Part shown: piece after piece, positions 13,701-25,532 of the stretch
Layout of the letters: the number at the start of each line of letters is the position of its first letter
Position numbering within the stretch: the stretch's first letter is position 1
From: Echinococcus granulosus
Lineage: Eukaryota > Platyhelminthes > Cestoda > Cyclophyllidea > Taeniidae
Length of the DNA: 57,705 nucleotides
NCBI RefSeq assembly: GCF_000524195.1
Contig: NW_020170474.1
Location: forward strand, 228,513 to 286,217
Direction of reading: 5' to 3'
Position numbers and translations under genes: made by a program
The notes under the pieces: generated by a model
Seen by the model: only the letters and a program-made list of their open reading frames with translations
The model's database searches: none
What the model was told of the DNA's origin: nothing

Positions 13701-16700
13701 CCATCACCAGTTAGCGTCGCCAAGAGGTGACAGGTTGGTAGCACCTTAAATTATTGTGGGTCGTCTGTTTTTAATACTTGGCATGTGGCACCCAATTAAC
13801 GTGGTAGCTTGCGCGACTTACTCCTCCCATTTGGTGCTGGTTCCCAGGAGATCCTGGAAGCTCCTGCCAGTTTGTGGGAGATGGCGTAGGTATGAAAGTA
13901 TTGTCCATGTGGTGTCATCCTAAACTTGAGTGGTTGATGTTCAGAATGGGGTTATTTATTAAAAACATATGATTTTGGGTAGTGCACTGTCCTCCTACCA
14001 CCTACCGCATGATACATCGCTCGCCTCCTCCAAACACAATACATCAAATTTGGCGAGAGACTCCTGCTTCAGCCTCGGAACAAGGTCAGACTGGAGTCAC
14101 ATTCATCAATTTGAAGCGATGTTTTGTGGTGTGGGACCTCGAAATAGGATAGGAGGGAAGCAGTTTCGAGTACACTGAGGAGCTCCAACAGACCGGGGTG
14201 TGAGTTGTGCAGCCGACTACACTCCGCTAGCCCTCACAGATTGTTAACTAATGCTGCCGACTGTTTACCTGTTATTTTTTGTCTGCTTTTTTTTCTCGGA
14301 GGAAGTTAAGATGACTTTCTAATTTCACAAGTGTATTATCCAAACTGGAGTGTTTATGTCATGAGATTTATCAAGTACACTTGCTCACAAATACGTTTCG
14401 ACTTGACCGTAATCAAGGATCTCATTTATTTAGGCGCCTAGTTTATTATTAAACAAAATACTCCTACTAAAACCTGCTAAAAGTTGATAATTTTGCATAT
14501 TCTAAGGAAAAATACCTTTCGTTTTGGTTTCCCGAAGTCCCCTCTGACGTCGCAATAAGTCATACCACCGTGGAATAATGAAGTTCGGCGAGCCCGCGTG
14601 CTTAAAGATGCATCAAGATATACGTCGACCCACCTCTTTACTTTACAGATCTTAGTATCTGGGGTTACTTTTGTACACGGCAAATGCAAGAAGATTTTGT
14701 CTTTGGTGGTCTCTTTCTTCGACATTCTGTTTGAACTTAAACCAAACCACGTACAAAACTCTGTAACTAATGCCCCTTCCCGATACTTTTGCAGGAAAAT
14801 GCTTTAAAGTGGTAAAATGCTGTTTAGAAAATCCAATGCTTGGAAATTTATTGCAGTTTGAATCAACTACTTATTTTATTTCAGCGCTTGACAAGTGATT
14901 GATGCGCCTTTGGACATGCACTCGCGGCACTTTCAGCTGTCAGCCATCAGAAGCCCAATAAATCATTTTTAAAGCTTAAACTAGAAAGTTCACCCTTGAA
15001 ATTCTGTACCTCTCGTCACTAAGGGAATCGCTGTGTTTCATCAAAGTACTTAGATGCTAAGCTGGAAATTTTAAACCCACTCGGCTTTGGTGAATCAGGC
15101 TTCAGTACTTTTCCCTTCTTCACATCATGATAGTCCTCCAAAAGAGTTGATTTTTAGCCTTATTTTATTATCAGTGAATTGAAGATTCCCATTTTGGAAG
15201 GACTTAATTTGATGCGTTCGTTTCCCATTTTCCTAGTCGTCCTTAAAAATACGCAAATTTGGAGGCAAAAAGCGATCATTTGGAAACTAATATGTTTCGT
15301 CAAAATGATTTGCCTCTCGGAAAATCAAACCAGTACAGCATTTCCTCTTGTCAGATTAGAAAAAATTGGGTTTTTATACTGCAAACTACCGAAAAAGTGT
15401 GTTTACGTTCTTTCTGACGTTCATCTCGCTTAAGTCTGTCTTTCCGATTTTTTTTCTTTTTATTGACTTGTTTCCTTCCCACCGTTGGTTGCCACAGTTT
15501 TCTTGTATCATTTTTTCCTTACAAAGCGCAGTCGAGCCGTGTTGTTGACTTGATCGTGCGTTACCTCCTTCCGTGTCACTCCACCTACAGCGTTCTTGTC
15601 CTTCCTGCCACTTTGGGCTAGTCAACAAAAGATGCCTCATTCGAGCCCTCTTCAGTTGGTACATTCGAATCTCGCCTCTTCTTTCCCAAAATGTCAGCTA
15701 ATTCCATAATAGGTCACAAAAACGCTCCTTCGACCTCCAGCTATACTCTCCCCACTCCCTAACAGACATTTCCTACCGAAGCTGGTCAGTTTCTAAGTCA
15801 AAAGGCATATCACTGGTAGTGTTTGTCCTTAATTTTTCTGTTGTTCTGTTTCCCTTTTTGCCTCATCGGTTCAATGTCTTTTTTTCTGCTCTTGCTACCC
15901 CTATTACTGGGCGGCAGTCATACGGCGGCCGCCGCCGCCATCACTTCCGCACTAACTTACTGCGAAGCACTCACTGCGTCAAAATTGCTTCTACCAGAAC
16001 CTAGCCAACAGATTAACTTATAATTTTTATGCTAGCTTTTAATATCCCAGCTCCTTGTTCCAATTGTTTGCTGTCCGAGTCCCTGTTTTGCCCTTATTGT
16101 GCGTCCAAGCTCGTGCTGCTGAGTCGCTCCTACTGAATTATTCAATTTTTTAAGTAATAACTCACGGAGGAGGGAAAAAACAGATTTTAGAGCATTTAAA
16201 AGAGGTCAAAGTTATTAATTGTAGCGCGACGAGTCTTTCCTGAAGTATGAAGTAGTCATGGGAGTATGGTAGAATGTATATTGTCGATGTAGGGAAGAGC
16301 TGAGGCATTCGGATTGGCCTGGAGACCATTCGACTGAGCAAGAGCACAATCTGGGGCGCCTTAAGTGCCCATGAAGTCGAGGCGCAGAGTTAGGCAAACA
16401 ATCAAAGCATTACATAATGAACCTTGTTTCACATAGAGTAAAAGAAATGAAGGTTCTAGTCTTCTCCCTCTTTACATCATCAGATCGTCTTCTGCGGTAT
16501 CCTAAAGCCGCTTTCTTCAGTTAAAATGTTGAATTTCGTAATTAAGAACCAAGGTAACTGAAGAAGTAAAAGTGTTTATTAAATCTTGTTAATTTTGGAA
16601 GCAAATGATCCCATCTTTCTCCTGTTTTTAGGCCACAGGAGACGTCTATGCGGAGGAGAAGGCCGCGTTGCCCTCCGAGGGAGAGTTGGAACTAGGTCTC

Positions 16701-19700
16701 ACATTGGAGAAGGTCACCACTGAGCAGGATGGTCAAAGGCTGATTTGCGAAGCCTCTACCAGCTATCCCCCCGATCAAGTGGCTGAACGGCAGTATACCG
16801 AAATTTCTGTTAACTGTAAGTTTGAATTTTTTTATCACCTTGTCAACCTTCGCGCCGAATTGAGAGACCCTTTTTGGAGTGATTGATTGTTTGGTTGGCT
16901 GCAGCTTCAGTGTTATCTGGGTAGACAAACCAATTGGTAATTTGTCTCCTGATCTAATGAATTATAAGTCACCCTCCTTTTGTATCAGTGGTCGCTACTG
17001 AAATGGAATATCAGTAGCAGTTAGGGTCGATGGTTAATCCCATGATTGATTCGCATTTCTAACTGTACCTAGTCGATGATTGGTCGCATTCCACTCATTC
17101 ATCAGCGAGTTTTGAACAGTGATGGACATGAAATCTTCCTTATTGTTAAAGCATTCCCTCTCCTTTCACCGGTGCAAAAAATGTACGCCTCTTAGTATTT
17201 GTGTCCAATTTTGAAGGAATTCTATGTGCAGGTTTTTTGGAGAGTTTTGTGTGATACCTAAGAATGATGCTTCAGAAGCACTCTTTGTAAGACAAACACC
17301 ACTTTTATTGAGATTTGAGTCCCTTCAAAACACTAGGTTTGGTGGATGAAGGAATCGAGAGATGGATGATGATTGGATTAGGAACGAAGGAATTGCGATT
17401 GGATGGACGAAACTGGGATGTATGAACAAGGATAAAGAGGTGATTTTAGGTGGAAGCAGAAATGTTTGAACATTTTTAGATGTATAAGTGAATCGGAAGT
17501 AGTAAAAACAAGGAAGAATGGGTGGTTCCACCACTGATGAATGAATGGATCAGGGATGAGTGGATGGAATGGCGAATTGGATCCCAAGGGGGGGAGGGGA
17601 GCGGAGGTCCTTCCAATTCAAAATATCTTTTTTTTCAAGTAACCAAATAGTTATCTCAGCCTCATTTTAAACCTGAAAACAAATTAACAAGCACGCCGCT
17701 TCTCACCAGAATTCCGATTTATGGTATTTCGTGGTCCAACAAAGTTGAATTACTAAATGGCGCACAATCCCTCAACGGGCTGGATGGCCAGTCTTCGATC
17801 TTCAAGATTGTGCAACTAGCCTATCCGAATTTGTAAGCCATCATCCCTGAAGGCGTAATAAGGCGTAGGCCGGTAAAAGGCATGCGTAAATGTTTGAAGA
17901 TCACACCGTGACGCTACTAGGTTGATGATCAGACCGTGGGGAGGGCTTGGGGTGCAGTTTATTGGTCTTGAGACAGGAGGGACGATGATGCGATAAGGAC
18001 GACTTCTCATTCGGTTTCTGGTGCTAATTGTCGTTAATTTAGGTAGAAATCCTAACTACCGCATCCGCCATAGGAGAAAAATTATACTGGTTAGGGACTG
18101 ATTTGTAAATTGGGGCTAGAAGGTGGCCTGCAACGCCAATTGCTTGGAATGGACGAATCCGCTCTTGACAAAGTGGTCAGGAGCTCCTGAAGAAGGCTGC
18201 CATCAAGGTGTTGAAGGCGCTATCACTGCCTAGTTTGCAGAACTGACGATTGGGCGATTTCAAATGCCGCTTCTGACCAATGTCCCCACAGATTTAACCG
18301 TCTACAGTCGAAGTCTTTCCATTGTGGTATTTGGGCAGCAGTTACTGATCAACAAAATTAGTGTCTCTATTCATCGGGCGTGGGTCAACCTGACGTCTCA
18401 AGCCATCCCCGAGGGTGTAGCAAACCACATTGGTAATGGAAGAAGCTACAGGCATGACATTAAGATAGGGACTGAAGCTCCCGCACACTGAAATGGAATA
18501 GTAAAACAAATCACTGAAGTTGATTGGCAGACTTGATTTTAGACACCAAAGCAGGTCCATTCGACCATGGATACGAAATCAGTAGTAAGCAGTAGGATGC
18601 AACCTCACCTTACAAGGCCTTTAAAGTCTGTCTCTCAGTAGAATCTTCTGTTTCCCTCCAACCTCTAACATTCCATCGCTTACGAAGCTCCAGGCTATTA
18701 AATTAGGCAGAGGTGATCGGTAAAGAAAATGCATGCATGTATATTTTTGTGGCCAGCAGTGGTGTGGTCTTGTCATTTTTTCCCGATCTCTTGCTGCCAA
18801 CAAATTAGCCTAAAATCGGCAAGTAAATTCATGCAACTTCACTTTCGGGTGTGTCTTAGTTTTTGTTTTGCCCCTCCTATGGCAAAATGAGGGAACTACG
18901 AGGGGATTGTCTTCACTGGTCACCTAGTGAATACTTATGGGGCTTGTCGCCTGATAGCAAGTGATCCCCGAGAACCCCATAGGCTAGTCCGCTTGACTTG
19001 GCTCTATGCGTCCTCCAACTTTTGACATGATTGTGTTCTTTATATTTGAGGTTTAGGATCAACCGTTCCTTTTGTTGAGTGTTTGTAGGAATGAGTGATT
19101 ATTGTCTTACTGCTGGAGGTATGAGCCTCCTGTCACCGTATTTTTAGTGGATCCAGACATCACCCACCGTTGTCCGCTACCTACCTCTCGGCAGCGTTAG
19201 GAGTGCCGTCACGAGAGAATGACTTTTAAATGATGTCAATTGAAAGCTCCTGGCACTACTTCTCGGTAAAATCCTTTGAGAGGTTAAAATCCCACCATCC
19301 CGTAGAAAAGGCAATTCTCCACACCCTTCTAGTCATCATTTGTTGGTGATTTTAAGAGAGGATGAATTCAGACGTCTGCATCTTGTTAACCTCCTCATTT
19401 TTTAAGACACAACTTAAAAAAGGAGTAACGAAAGAGATGATTAACCATATCTCCGTCCAAGAAAGGAATTTCAGCCACACTGCTGTTGTTGTAAAGTTGC
19501 CTTCGTTCGGACTTCTTGGTCATATTTTACCTGCAAAATAAGAGCACTTATACTGCATCGGAATCGTTGATGTTTTCAAATGAAAAGAAAAGTATTTTTT
19601 CCCTCTTTTCCTTAAAAAAATGACAAAGTTGTGTTGACAACTAAAAAATTTTTGGAAAATGGAGATGGAATAGGGGGACTTTTGCCCCTGGATTAACAAT

Positions 19701-22700
19701 GCTATATTCTTGAAAAGCCACCGTAAAAGGATGACTATTTTTGAAAAGGAAGTTTTCCTTTTATCCCGCAAAGAAAGAGATTTTGAGAATTTTAATATTT
19801 AGTCACGAGAGCTCTTGTAATCCAAGGGTGACGCATAAAGAGGTCGTAAAAGGATGGTTTATCGGCTAGGTAAAATTAAGGATGGGTTGATGGATAAATG
19901 GACAAATACGAAAAGGGCGGATTTGGTAAGAGGACAAATGGATGGTAGAGTAACACACTAGTCCAGAATGCATGGCGATGAACGGACAGTGCTTAAGGAC
20001 ATCCTAACGGGTTGAAAGAGGTGTGATACTTCTGGAAAGGTAAACACCTCCGATTATTTGAAGAAAAGGAAGGATAAATTAGTCATCGAGTGTGAGGTTA
20101 AACGAGCCGAATCAGCACGTTGGAGATTCGGAGGTAAATTAATGAGTTTCGAATCCGCTGATAGGTCACCATTGATGGATAGACGGGTGGATAGATGGTT
20201 TTCCAACAGACAGGTGGATGAATAAGTGAATAAGTTTTCTTAGTGGATAGTGGGGAGTAGGTTGAAAGGAAAATATAATTAATAAGGGAACTTTTCGATG
20301 CTTGGGCAAATAAGTGGACTTAAGGGCAAACGACTCCGCTGATGGGAAGGCCGTATCTGAAGGTAATCCCTCAGATTAATGTAGAGCTAAGCGAATAAGT
20401 AAAAGTTAAGGGTATTTCCACGTTCTGTGCAGCATTTTTGATCCTCGGTATTCCTTTTTTCCCCAACATATTTTGACTTGTCCACTTGGTGGTACCTTTC
20501 TTTGACCCCGCAAAGTGGGTCGACTAGGGGGCCATCCTTTGAAGTGCAAGTAGCGCAGTTATTTCACTCAATTGAATAATTCTTTCGCAAACTAGTAGCA
20601 AATCCCGTTTATACAAAACTGCTTTTGTCTGTAGTAATCGTGCTATCCGCCGATATTATTAGCAAGGTGGTAGTCATCATCCTGGATGAGGTACTGCCCT
20701 CACCCTCTCGCCACCCCATTAAGGGCAAATCTGTAGACAGACAGGTTTAGTGACAGTACGCGACACTGAATTTTGTCCTGCTTGGAGAAAACTTTCTTCT
20801 CATTGGCTGACCGATCAGTCCTGGCTGGTTTGTTCCCCATCAAGGCGGTGGATCTCAGTTACATTCGCTTTGCTCCTGACAAGGATATCGAGGTGAATGA
20901 ATGTAAGATTCCACCTGCAATGCATCACACAAATCGTGGATACGAAGAAGTCTGTGGATAGGCAGTTAGTGGATCATTTGGGCTGGACGATTCCGCATTC
21001 GCTGGCGAGAGGTTGCAGTACAATGTCATTTCTCATGTCTGTTACTGGTCAGGCAGTCAATGGGTCAGTGTCCGTAAGCAATCCAACGTAGTGGAGTGAG
21101 GTTACAAGTTATTGCGTGACATATGGTACCCATTTAGCTCGGTAGCCTCTACGATCTACTCCTGTTATTTGGTGCTGGTTTCTAAGAGAACCTAGAAGCC
21201 TCCTGTCAGTTTGTGGGGGATAGTGTAGGAGTGAAAGTATTTTCATTCCTAAACTTGAGTGGTTGATGGTAGGAATGGCATTATTTATTGAAAACATTTG
21301 ATTTTAGGTGGTTTTTTGTTTTCTCACCGCCCACCCCATGACACATCGCTCTATACATCAAACTTGACGGGGCGCTCCTACTTCAGCCTCAGAACGAGGT
21401 CGGGGTGGAATCACATTCATCAATTTGAAGCAATGTTTTGTAGCGTTAGACGCATGATGCGTCCGTATGGCTAATCGCCTCCAATTCTGCCAGTTTCTAC
21501 TACCTTCAGCATTCGATTTCAGCCGGCCACACTCGCTCAAACGTAACCGTCAGCAGTATAGGTGCAACCGGTATTTAAATCTCGGCTGTAACTATTAAAG
21601 GGTGTAGCTTTTACTACTTATTGGTTGAGGATGTATCAGCTGGGGTCATTCCTGAAGGCGAGGGAAGGCACAATATGTAGTGGCGGCCTACAGAAGGGCT
21701 GACGACTACTGGCTTGGCTCGGAGGCCTTACTGCCGGGTAAAAGTACAAAAGCGGAGCCTTGAATCGCCCACAAAACCAGGATGAAGACTAAAACAAGTA
21801 AAGTAGGACGCAGTGAATGCTATTCTTTACACAAAGGGATGTAGAAGTGCTTACTTTGAATGCAGCCTCAACTGCTTCTCCCTTTTGCTGGCTTTGTTTT
21901 CACTTGGGGCGGGGCATGACTTTTACACACAAAATAAGTTCACTAAAAAGCGGTTTTTTGTAAACTTTTAACACTCAAGCGATATGTTACATGGTACAGT
22001 ACACTGACGTGAAGTTCATCGCCCCCTCCGCATCTCTTAAATCTATGCTTCTGCAAGGCGCGAAACGCCGCCAAAGGGCTCTTTCATCCCCTTTCACCGC
22101 GAATCCATCCTCTGTGACAAAAGGTGTTTTACAAAAACGAATTTTTATATTCCTATTTGACTGGATTTTGTATTTTCCTCTACGGTTCGAAAATATTCAA
22201 AATAGTGGAAATCGGAGGCATTGTTGGCCCGAATTTCGGTTTTTTCGGTCGGAGAAGGGGCAACCCCAAAGGCCCCATTCTCATCACACGAATTTGCCCC
22301 AAACATCAATCCTTCGTAAAGTTAAGGGGAGTTTGAACTTTTGGATTTATTTAGGCAAAAGAAGTCTTCTTTTTTAGCCTGGAGTTCACGTCTAATTGAC
22401 GCAATTAAAAGGGTAATTGGGGTACGACTAATAAATTCCTGACCATTTGCACTTGTGGATCCTTAAGGGTAAAGGTTTAGATTTTCCCCTTTATTAAAAG
22501 GACTTTCTCACGTCACTGAGGTTAACAGAAGGAAATTTTATACCAAATGATATCACTTTTTGACTTTGTTAAGCATTAACACAAAATAACAATTCTAAAG
22601 TTCTTGTACCGCTGCGAGACTTCCCTGACGACGAAGGAGGACGTAATGCTTGGGCAAGATATGTACTGTAGGCGTACAAAGGGGCTAGGAGCTACTGGCA

Positions 22701-25532
22701 TGGTCCAAAGGGCATGGCGCCCCTGCAGAAGTACAACTGCGGAGCCTTGAGTTCCCATGTAAACAAAATGCAGTTTTACATAGCCCCCGTTCCCTTTTTC
22801 GAGCATCCTCCTTGGCTCCACCCTTGGTCATCCTCTCGCATCAACCATCACAACATAGTCGATGTTGTAGGAAAGACATCCAGCCACTGAATTTATATGC
22901 GACTGAGAAGATACTTGACCACAACGTCACTGATCCGTCTTGACAATTCCACTGGATCTGGCGTTTTGTCCCATTTGAAAACTGCATTGAGGGAAGGGGG
23001 AAAGAGCTGGCCATCTCGCATCTTCATTGCAAGTCGTAAGACCACTGGCCCAAAAGCAGAGCCATTTGATAAAGGACGAGGTTTAAAATCGTTTTATGAG
23101 GATAAGATTTTGCCTCATTTCCTCCTTGTCACTTTGTTATCATTTTTATGCTATCTATCTGGGTTCTATCCACCTAGCAAGGAAGTGTGGGAAATATCGC
23201 ACGTTCACCAAATTGTCATCATCATACAGGCGACGTAGACAGCTCCGCAACGAACTTTCCCAGATGATTCACGGCTAGTGTTGCTTCATATGTTAATAAC
23301 ATTCCTGTAGACCACGAGATTGGGGCAATTGCTGAAGGTAGACGTCATTCTCAAGCCTTTTATTAGGGGTTATCACAGACTATCCCAGCCACAGCATATA
23401 CCCTTCTTCCTTCACGCTAAGATTTAGCATTTAGGAATGAAAATTAGTGTAGTTGTCCTTTATATTCGAGTTCCTGAAGGGCCAAGGGCCTAATAACATG
23501 GTCCCGAGTCCATCCCGCCTAGTGGAAGTACAGAAGCGAAGCCTTAAATATCCTTAAAAATAAAAAAGGACTTAAACAAGTAAATAAGGTACTTTAGTTC
23601 TACTTGCCCATTTATCCTTTATCCACCAGCTTAGCTCGACGGTATGTCTTGGAGACAAAAAATTGGAAAGAAAAAGAGGAATTGAAAAATGCAGCCTTGT
23701 CCGAGCGTGCCATATCCCTACTTCTGTCTGGTTGGTCGGTTGTCACTGTTGTCTACTGTAAGAGGCTATCCCCATGGGACGATTATGGGCACAAATTAAA
23801 CACATCCCGCATAAATGAGGAAGAAATTATGCCTTGCCTCACTTCTGGGTGTTTAGGCTAGAGGGCATGGGTGTGTGCGTGTGATGCGAGCGAAAGTTCG
23901 CTTGCGCCGAGAACGTTGTACCGGAGGGACGTCATCACACCCACCTAATTGAACCTTATCTACGACATTAAAAAGCGGGATCATGTGGAATTTTAGCTGT
24001 TCAACAGTCAGAGAGTTGGTCTAAAATGTTTTTTTTTGTTTTCTGACACTGCTCAAATAGATTGGAAGGCGGCTTGTCTCATTCATAGTTGATGACTAAC
24101 CTGCCGAAACTTGAAAGAAAAAGTAGGCGATGAATCATTCGCGGTGCACAGAGTGTCAACTGGTTTAAAGAAAACAATTCTTTTCTCATTGGAAAATAAC
24201 AGGTCATATTGACTTCCTATTATCGGGGGATATGAGTTAACCGGTTTCTTAAAAGTCGCCTCGATGGCAGAGTTCCAGATTTACCATTTTAATCTTTCTA
24301 CAGATCCTCCTCAAATTAAATTCGATGATGGTCCGATTCACACCGCTCTGGGAGCGGCCGAAAATATAATGGTAAGCCTTTTGAATAGATAAAAGGCCAC
24401 TCCTATTCCGGGCATTTTAATACCGTCTATTTGCCCAACCCTCCTCGTAGGTCACCGTCCACGGCAAACCCAAGGCCGATTTGGTGTGTGATCACATGGA
24501 TTTGTCCGGTGCACGAGAACTGGAGGCGCTACCGGATGAGAAACCGGGTGTCAATCGCTACTTACTTCGTCTTCAGGGTGTCACTGAGGAGGATTTGGGT
24601 GAGCACTTCTGTTCCGCCACGAACAAGTTTGGTACCGCCAAAGAAAGCTTCTTCTTGACTCGTGAGTTCGTCCATGAAGTTCCCTACTCAAAATTGGCTC
24701 CATAAATGAGATAAATTAATTTAATTTACAGTTGCACCTTCTAAACCGGAGGTAATATCACCTACGGTTTCCAGTCACGCTGACTACTACCTTCTGGGAT
24801 GGCGAGCCAAGTCCAAATCACCCCTAAGAAATGTCACTTTCCGCATTCAAACGGTAAGTTTGAAGGTCAAATACCCGACTCTACAAATCCACTTGAATCC
24901 AAGAGTAACTTACTGTCCCCTCAACTTGTCGTCTCTTTCAGTTTGATAACGAAATGGATGTAAAAGCAAAAGCGAAAAGGGAAGAAACTCGAACGGTTTC
25001 GCTTAATGATCCGATGGTTGCTAAGGTTAATACAAGTTCCGAGGAGCTGCAGGAGTTTTGGCACCACCTCGCCAACCTGACATTCGATGCCAAGCATGCT
25101 GTTCATATTCGTGCATGTAATAAGCACGCCTGTAATGAATTTGACCTCCAAATACCCGATGTCACCTTCAGGACGATGAAGGAATACAGTGAGTGGAGGA
25201 GATAAGTGGCGGTTACTGATACCTTCCTAGTAATCAAACTAATAGGCTATTGCTTGGTTATTTTAGGTTCAAATAAAATCGACCCCAACATTCTCGCACA
25301 GCCACCGTCAGCCGCTCTTAGAGGTAACCGAATAGTAGACCTAAAATGCCTTAAAAATATTGAATCTATCACATTTAAGCAACTCCTGTATTACGCGGAA
25401 TTAAGTGAGACTGCCCTCTCCTTTCCAGCCGCGGCTTTCCGTGACTTCAACGTAGTAACGGACCATGCGCTCTCAACGTCGTCTGCATCACTGCTTATCC
25501 TTCTGGCCCTCTCTTTTGCCACTAATTTGTAG
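1733..25532 (+). CDS. Secreted/GPI-anchored Ig-FnIII cell-adhesion protein
   Basis: Exons: 1733-1796, 2180-2461, 2678-2793, 16632-16815, 24304-24371, 24451-24661, 24732-24853, 24942-25188, 25267-25532. All junctions agree in phase, giving 519 aa. A 105-nt GT-AG intron at 25324-25428 may also be removed without changing frame, giving 484 aa. The start is chosen because exon 1 encodes a clear signal peptide (MISQLVLFLALFLTSLADA). Residues ~22-117 form a divergent Ig-like domain. Residues ~118-212 form an Ig domain with C139, W151 and C193. Residues ~216-305 form a third (C251, C292, with a DLGEHFC F-strand). Residues ~309-412 form a fibronectin III domain with NVT and NLT glycosylation sites. 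The tail ends in a hydrophobic stretch (SASLLILLALSFATNL) with no cytoplasmic residues after it, as in GPI-anchor signals. It probably mediates surface adhesion or neuronal contact, like NCAM/fasciclin-type proteins; I cannot assign an orthologue. Confidence 0.85.
5917..6153 (+). pseudogene. Possible tyrosine-phosphatase-like exon fragment
   Basis: An open frame of 78 codons contains SYLSSYRAYIVTQGP followed nine residues later by GDF. Classical protein tyrosine phosphatase domains have a conserved (A/N)YI(A/V)TQGP motif followed by a GDFW motif at similar spacing. A possible acceptor (CAATCTAG) lies just before the matching part, near 6021. No WPD loop or HCSAG signature-cysteine motif is seen nearby, so at best this is an isolated or decayed exon inside the adhesion gene's intron. 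Chance similarity remains possible. Confidence 0.25.
7450..7745 (-). repeat. Dispersed repeat, copy B of the inverted pair
   Basis: Reverse-complement counterpart of the repeat at 1-345. It lies in the large intron of the adhesion gene, about 7 kb from copy A. No transposase or target-site duplication could be recognised between or around the two copies. Confidence 0.75.
13440..14200 (+). repeat. ~0.8-kb dispersed repeat, copy 1
   Basis: Matches 20790-21480 in the same orientation. Shared blocks include GATCGTTTGGGCTGGA / GATCATTTGGGCTGGA, TTTGGTGCTGGTT, CAGTTTGTGGG, CTAAACTTGAGTGGTTGATG and CACATTCATCAATTTGAAGC. Many point differences and small indels separate the copies, so the family is old. 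No open frame is conserved with convincing family similarity. The type is unassigned; it could be a non-autonomous transposon or an internal piece of a larger retroelement. Confidence 0.75.
15874..16023 (+). other. Small signal-peptide-like open frame (49 codons)
   Basis: An ATG frame encodes a strongly hydrophobic N-terminus (MSFFLLLLPLLLGGSHT), then an alanine run and a short polar tail ending in a stop. It lies about 0.6 kb before exon 4 of the adhesion gene on the same strand. It could be an alternative first exon supplying a second signal peptide, but no good in-phase splice donor is visible inside it. It could be a secreted micropeptide, or chance in a CT-rich tract. Confidence 0.2.
17335..17580 (+). 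repeat. Degenerate GGAT/TGGA-rich minisatellite
   Basis: Irregular repetition of GGATGGA, GATGGAT and GAATGGA words over about 250 bases, with no fixed period. Two similar tracts occur at 19850-20240 and 42885-43060. Confidence 0.6.
19850..20240 (+). repeat. Degenerate GGAT/TGGA-rich minisatellite
   Basis: Repeated GGATGG, GATGGAT and TGGATAAATGGA words over about 400 bases, with the same character as 17335-17580. Confidence 0.55.
20790..21480 (+). repeat. ~0.8-kb dispersed repeat, copy 2
   Basis: Direct-orientation counterpart of 13440-14200. The order of matching blocks is the same in both copies. It is immediately followed by a SINE-like repeat (21640-21800), so the stretch 20.8-21.8 kb is wholly repeat-derived. 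Confidence 0.75.
21640..21800 (-). repeat. SINE-like short repeat, copy 1
   Basis: Reads on the minus strand as GGCTCCGC(T/A)(T/G)TTGTACTT followed by a GC-rich body and a conserved ACTACATATTGTGCC end. The same order of blocks recurs at 22612-22780, in part at 23460-23570, and at 29360-29510, all in one orientation. No coding role is evident. The length and dispersal suggest a SINE or other short non-autonomous element; no tRNA-like box A/B could be confirmed by eye. Confidence 0.55.
22612..22780 (-). repeat. SINE-like short repeat, copy 2
   Basis: The best-preserved copy of the family at 21640-21800. On the minus strand the conserved blocks are GGCTCCGCAGTTGTACTTCT, GCATTACGTCCTCCTTCGTC and GTCTCGCAGCGGTACAAG. 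The minus-strand translation resembles that of the copy at 29360-29510 (CPSITSSFV versus CPSVTSSLV), but this follows from the shared repeat and does not imply a gene. Confidence 0.6.
23460..23570 (-). repeat. SINE-like short repeat, copy 3 (truncated)
   Basis: Contains the GTACAGAAGCGAAGCCTT block (plus-strand reading) and a CCTGAAGGGCCAAGGGCC block matching the family, with the middle part shortened relative to copy 2. Confidence 0.45.

Larger units (their letters stand above)
2794..16631 (+). other. 13.8-kb intron splitting the second Ig domain
   Basis: Begins with a consensus donor (GTAAGT) after codon 154 and ends at TTTTTAG before the codon for residue 155, phase 0 on both sides. It separates the B/C strands of the Ig domain (C139, W151) from the F strand (C193). 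It contains the second copy of the window-start repeat (~7450-7745), one copy of an ~800-bp repeat (13440-14200), three CCAAT motifs (5301-5349), an exon-like fragment near 5917-6153 and a small signal-peptide-like reading frame at 15874-16023. The many open frames of 80-170 codons here (for example 9198-9710 and 8347-8748) show no recognisable domain, and I treat them as chance. Confidence 0.75.
16816..24303 (+). other. 7.5-kb repeat-bearing intron of the adhesion gene
   Basis: Donor GTAAGT after the exon encoding the second Ig domain; acceptor TTTCTACAG before the exon beginning Ig domain 3, phase 1 on both sides. Holds two GGAT-rich tracts, the second copy of the ~0.8-kb repeat and three copies of a short SINE-like repeat. 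I see no additional coding exon that would fit the protein. Confidence 0.7.
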
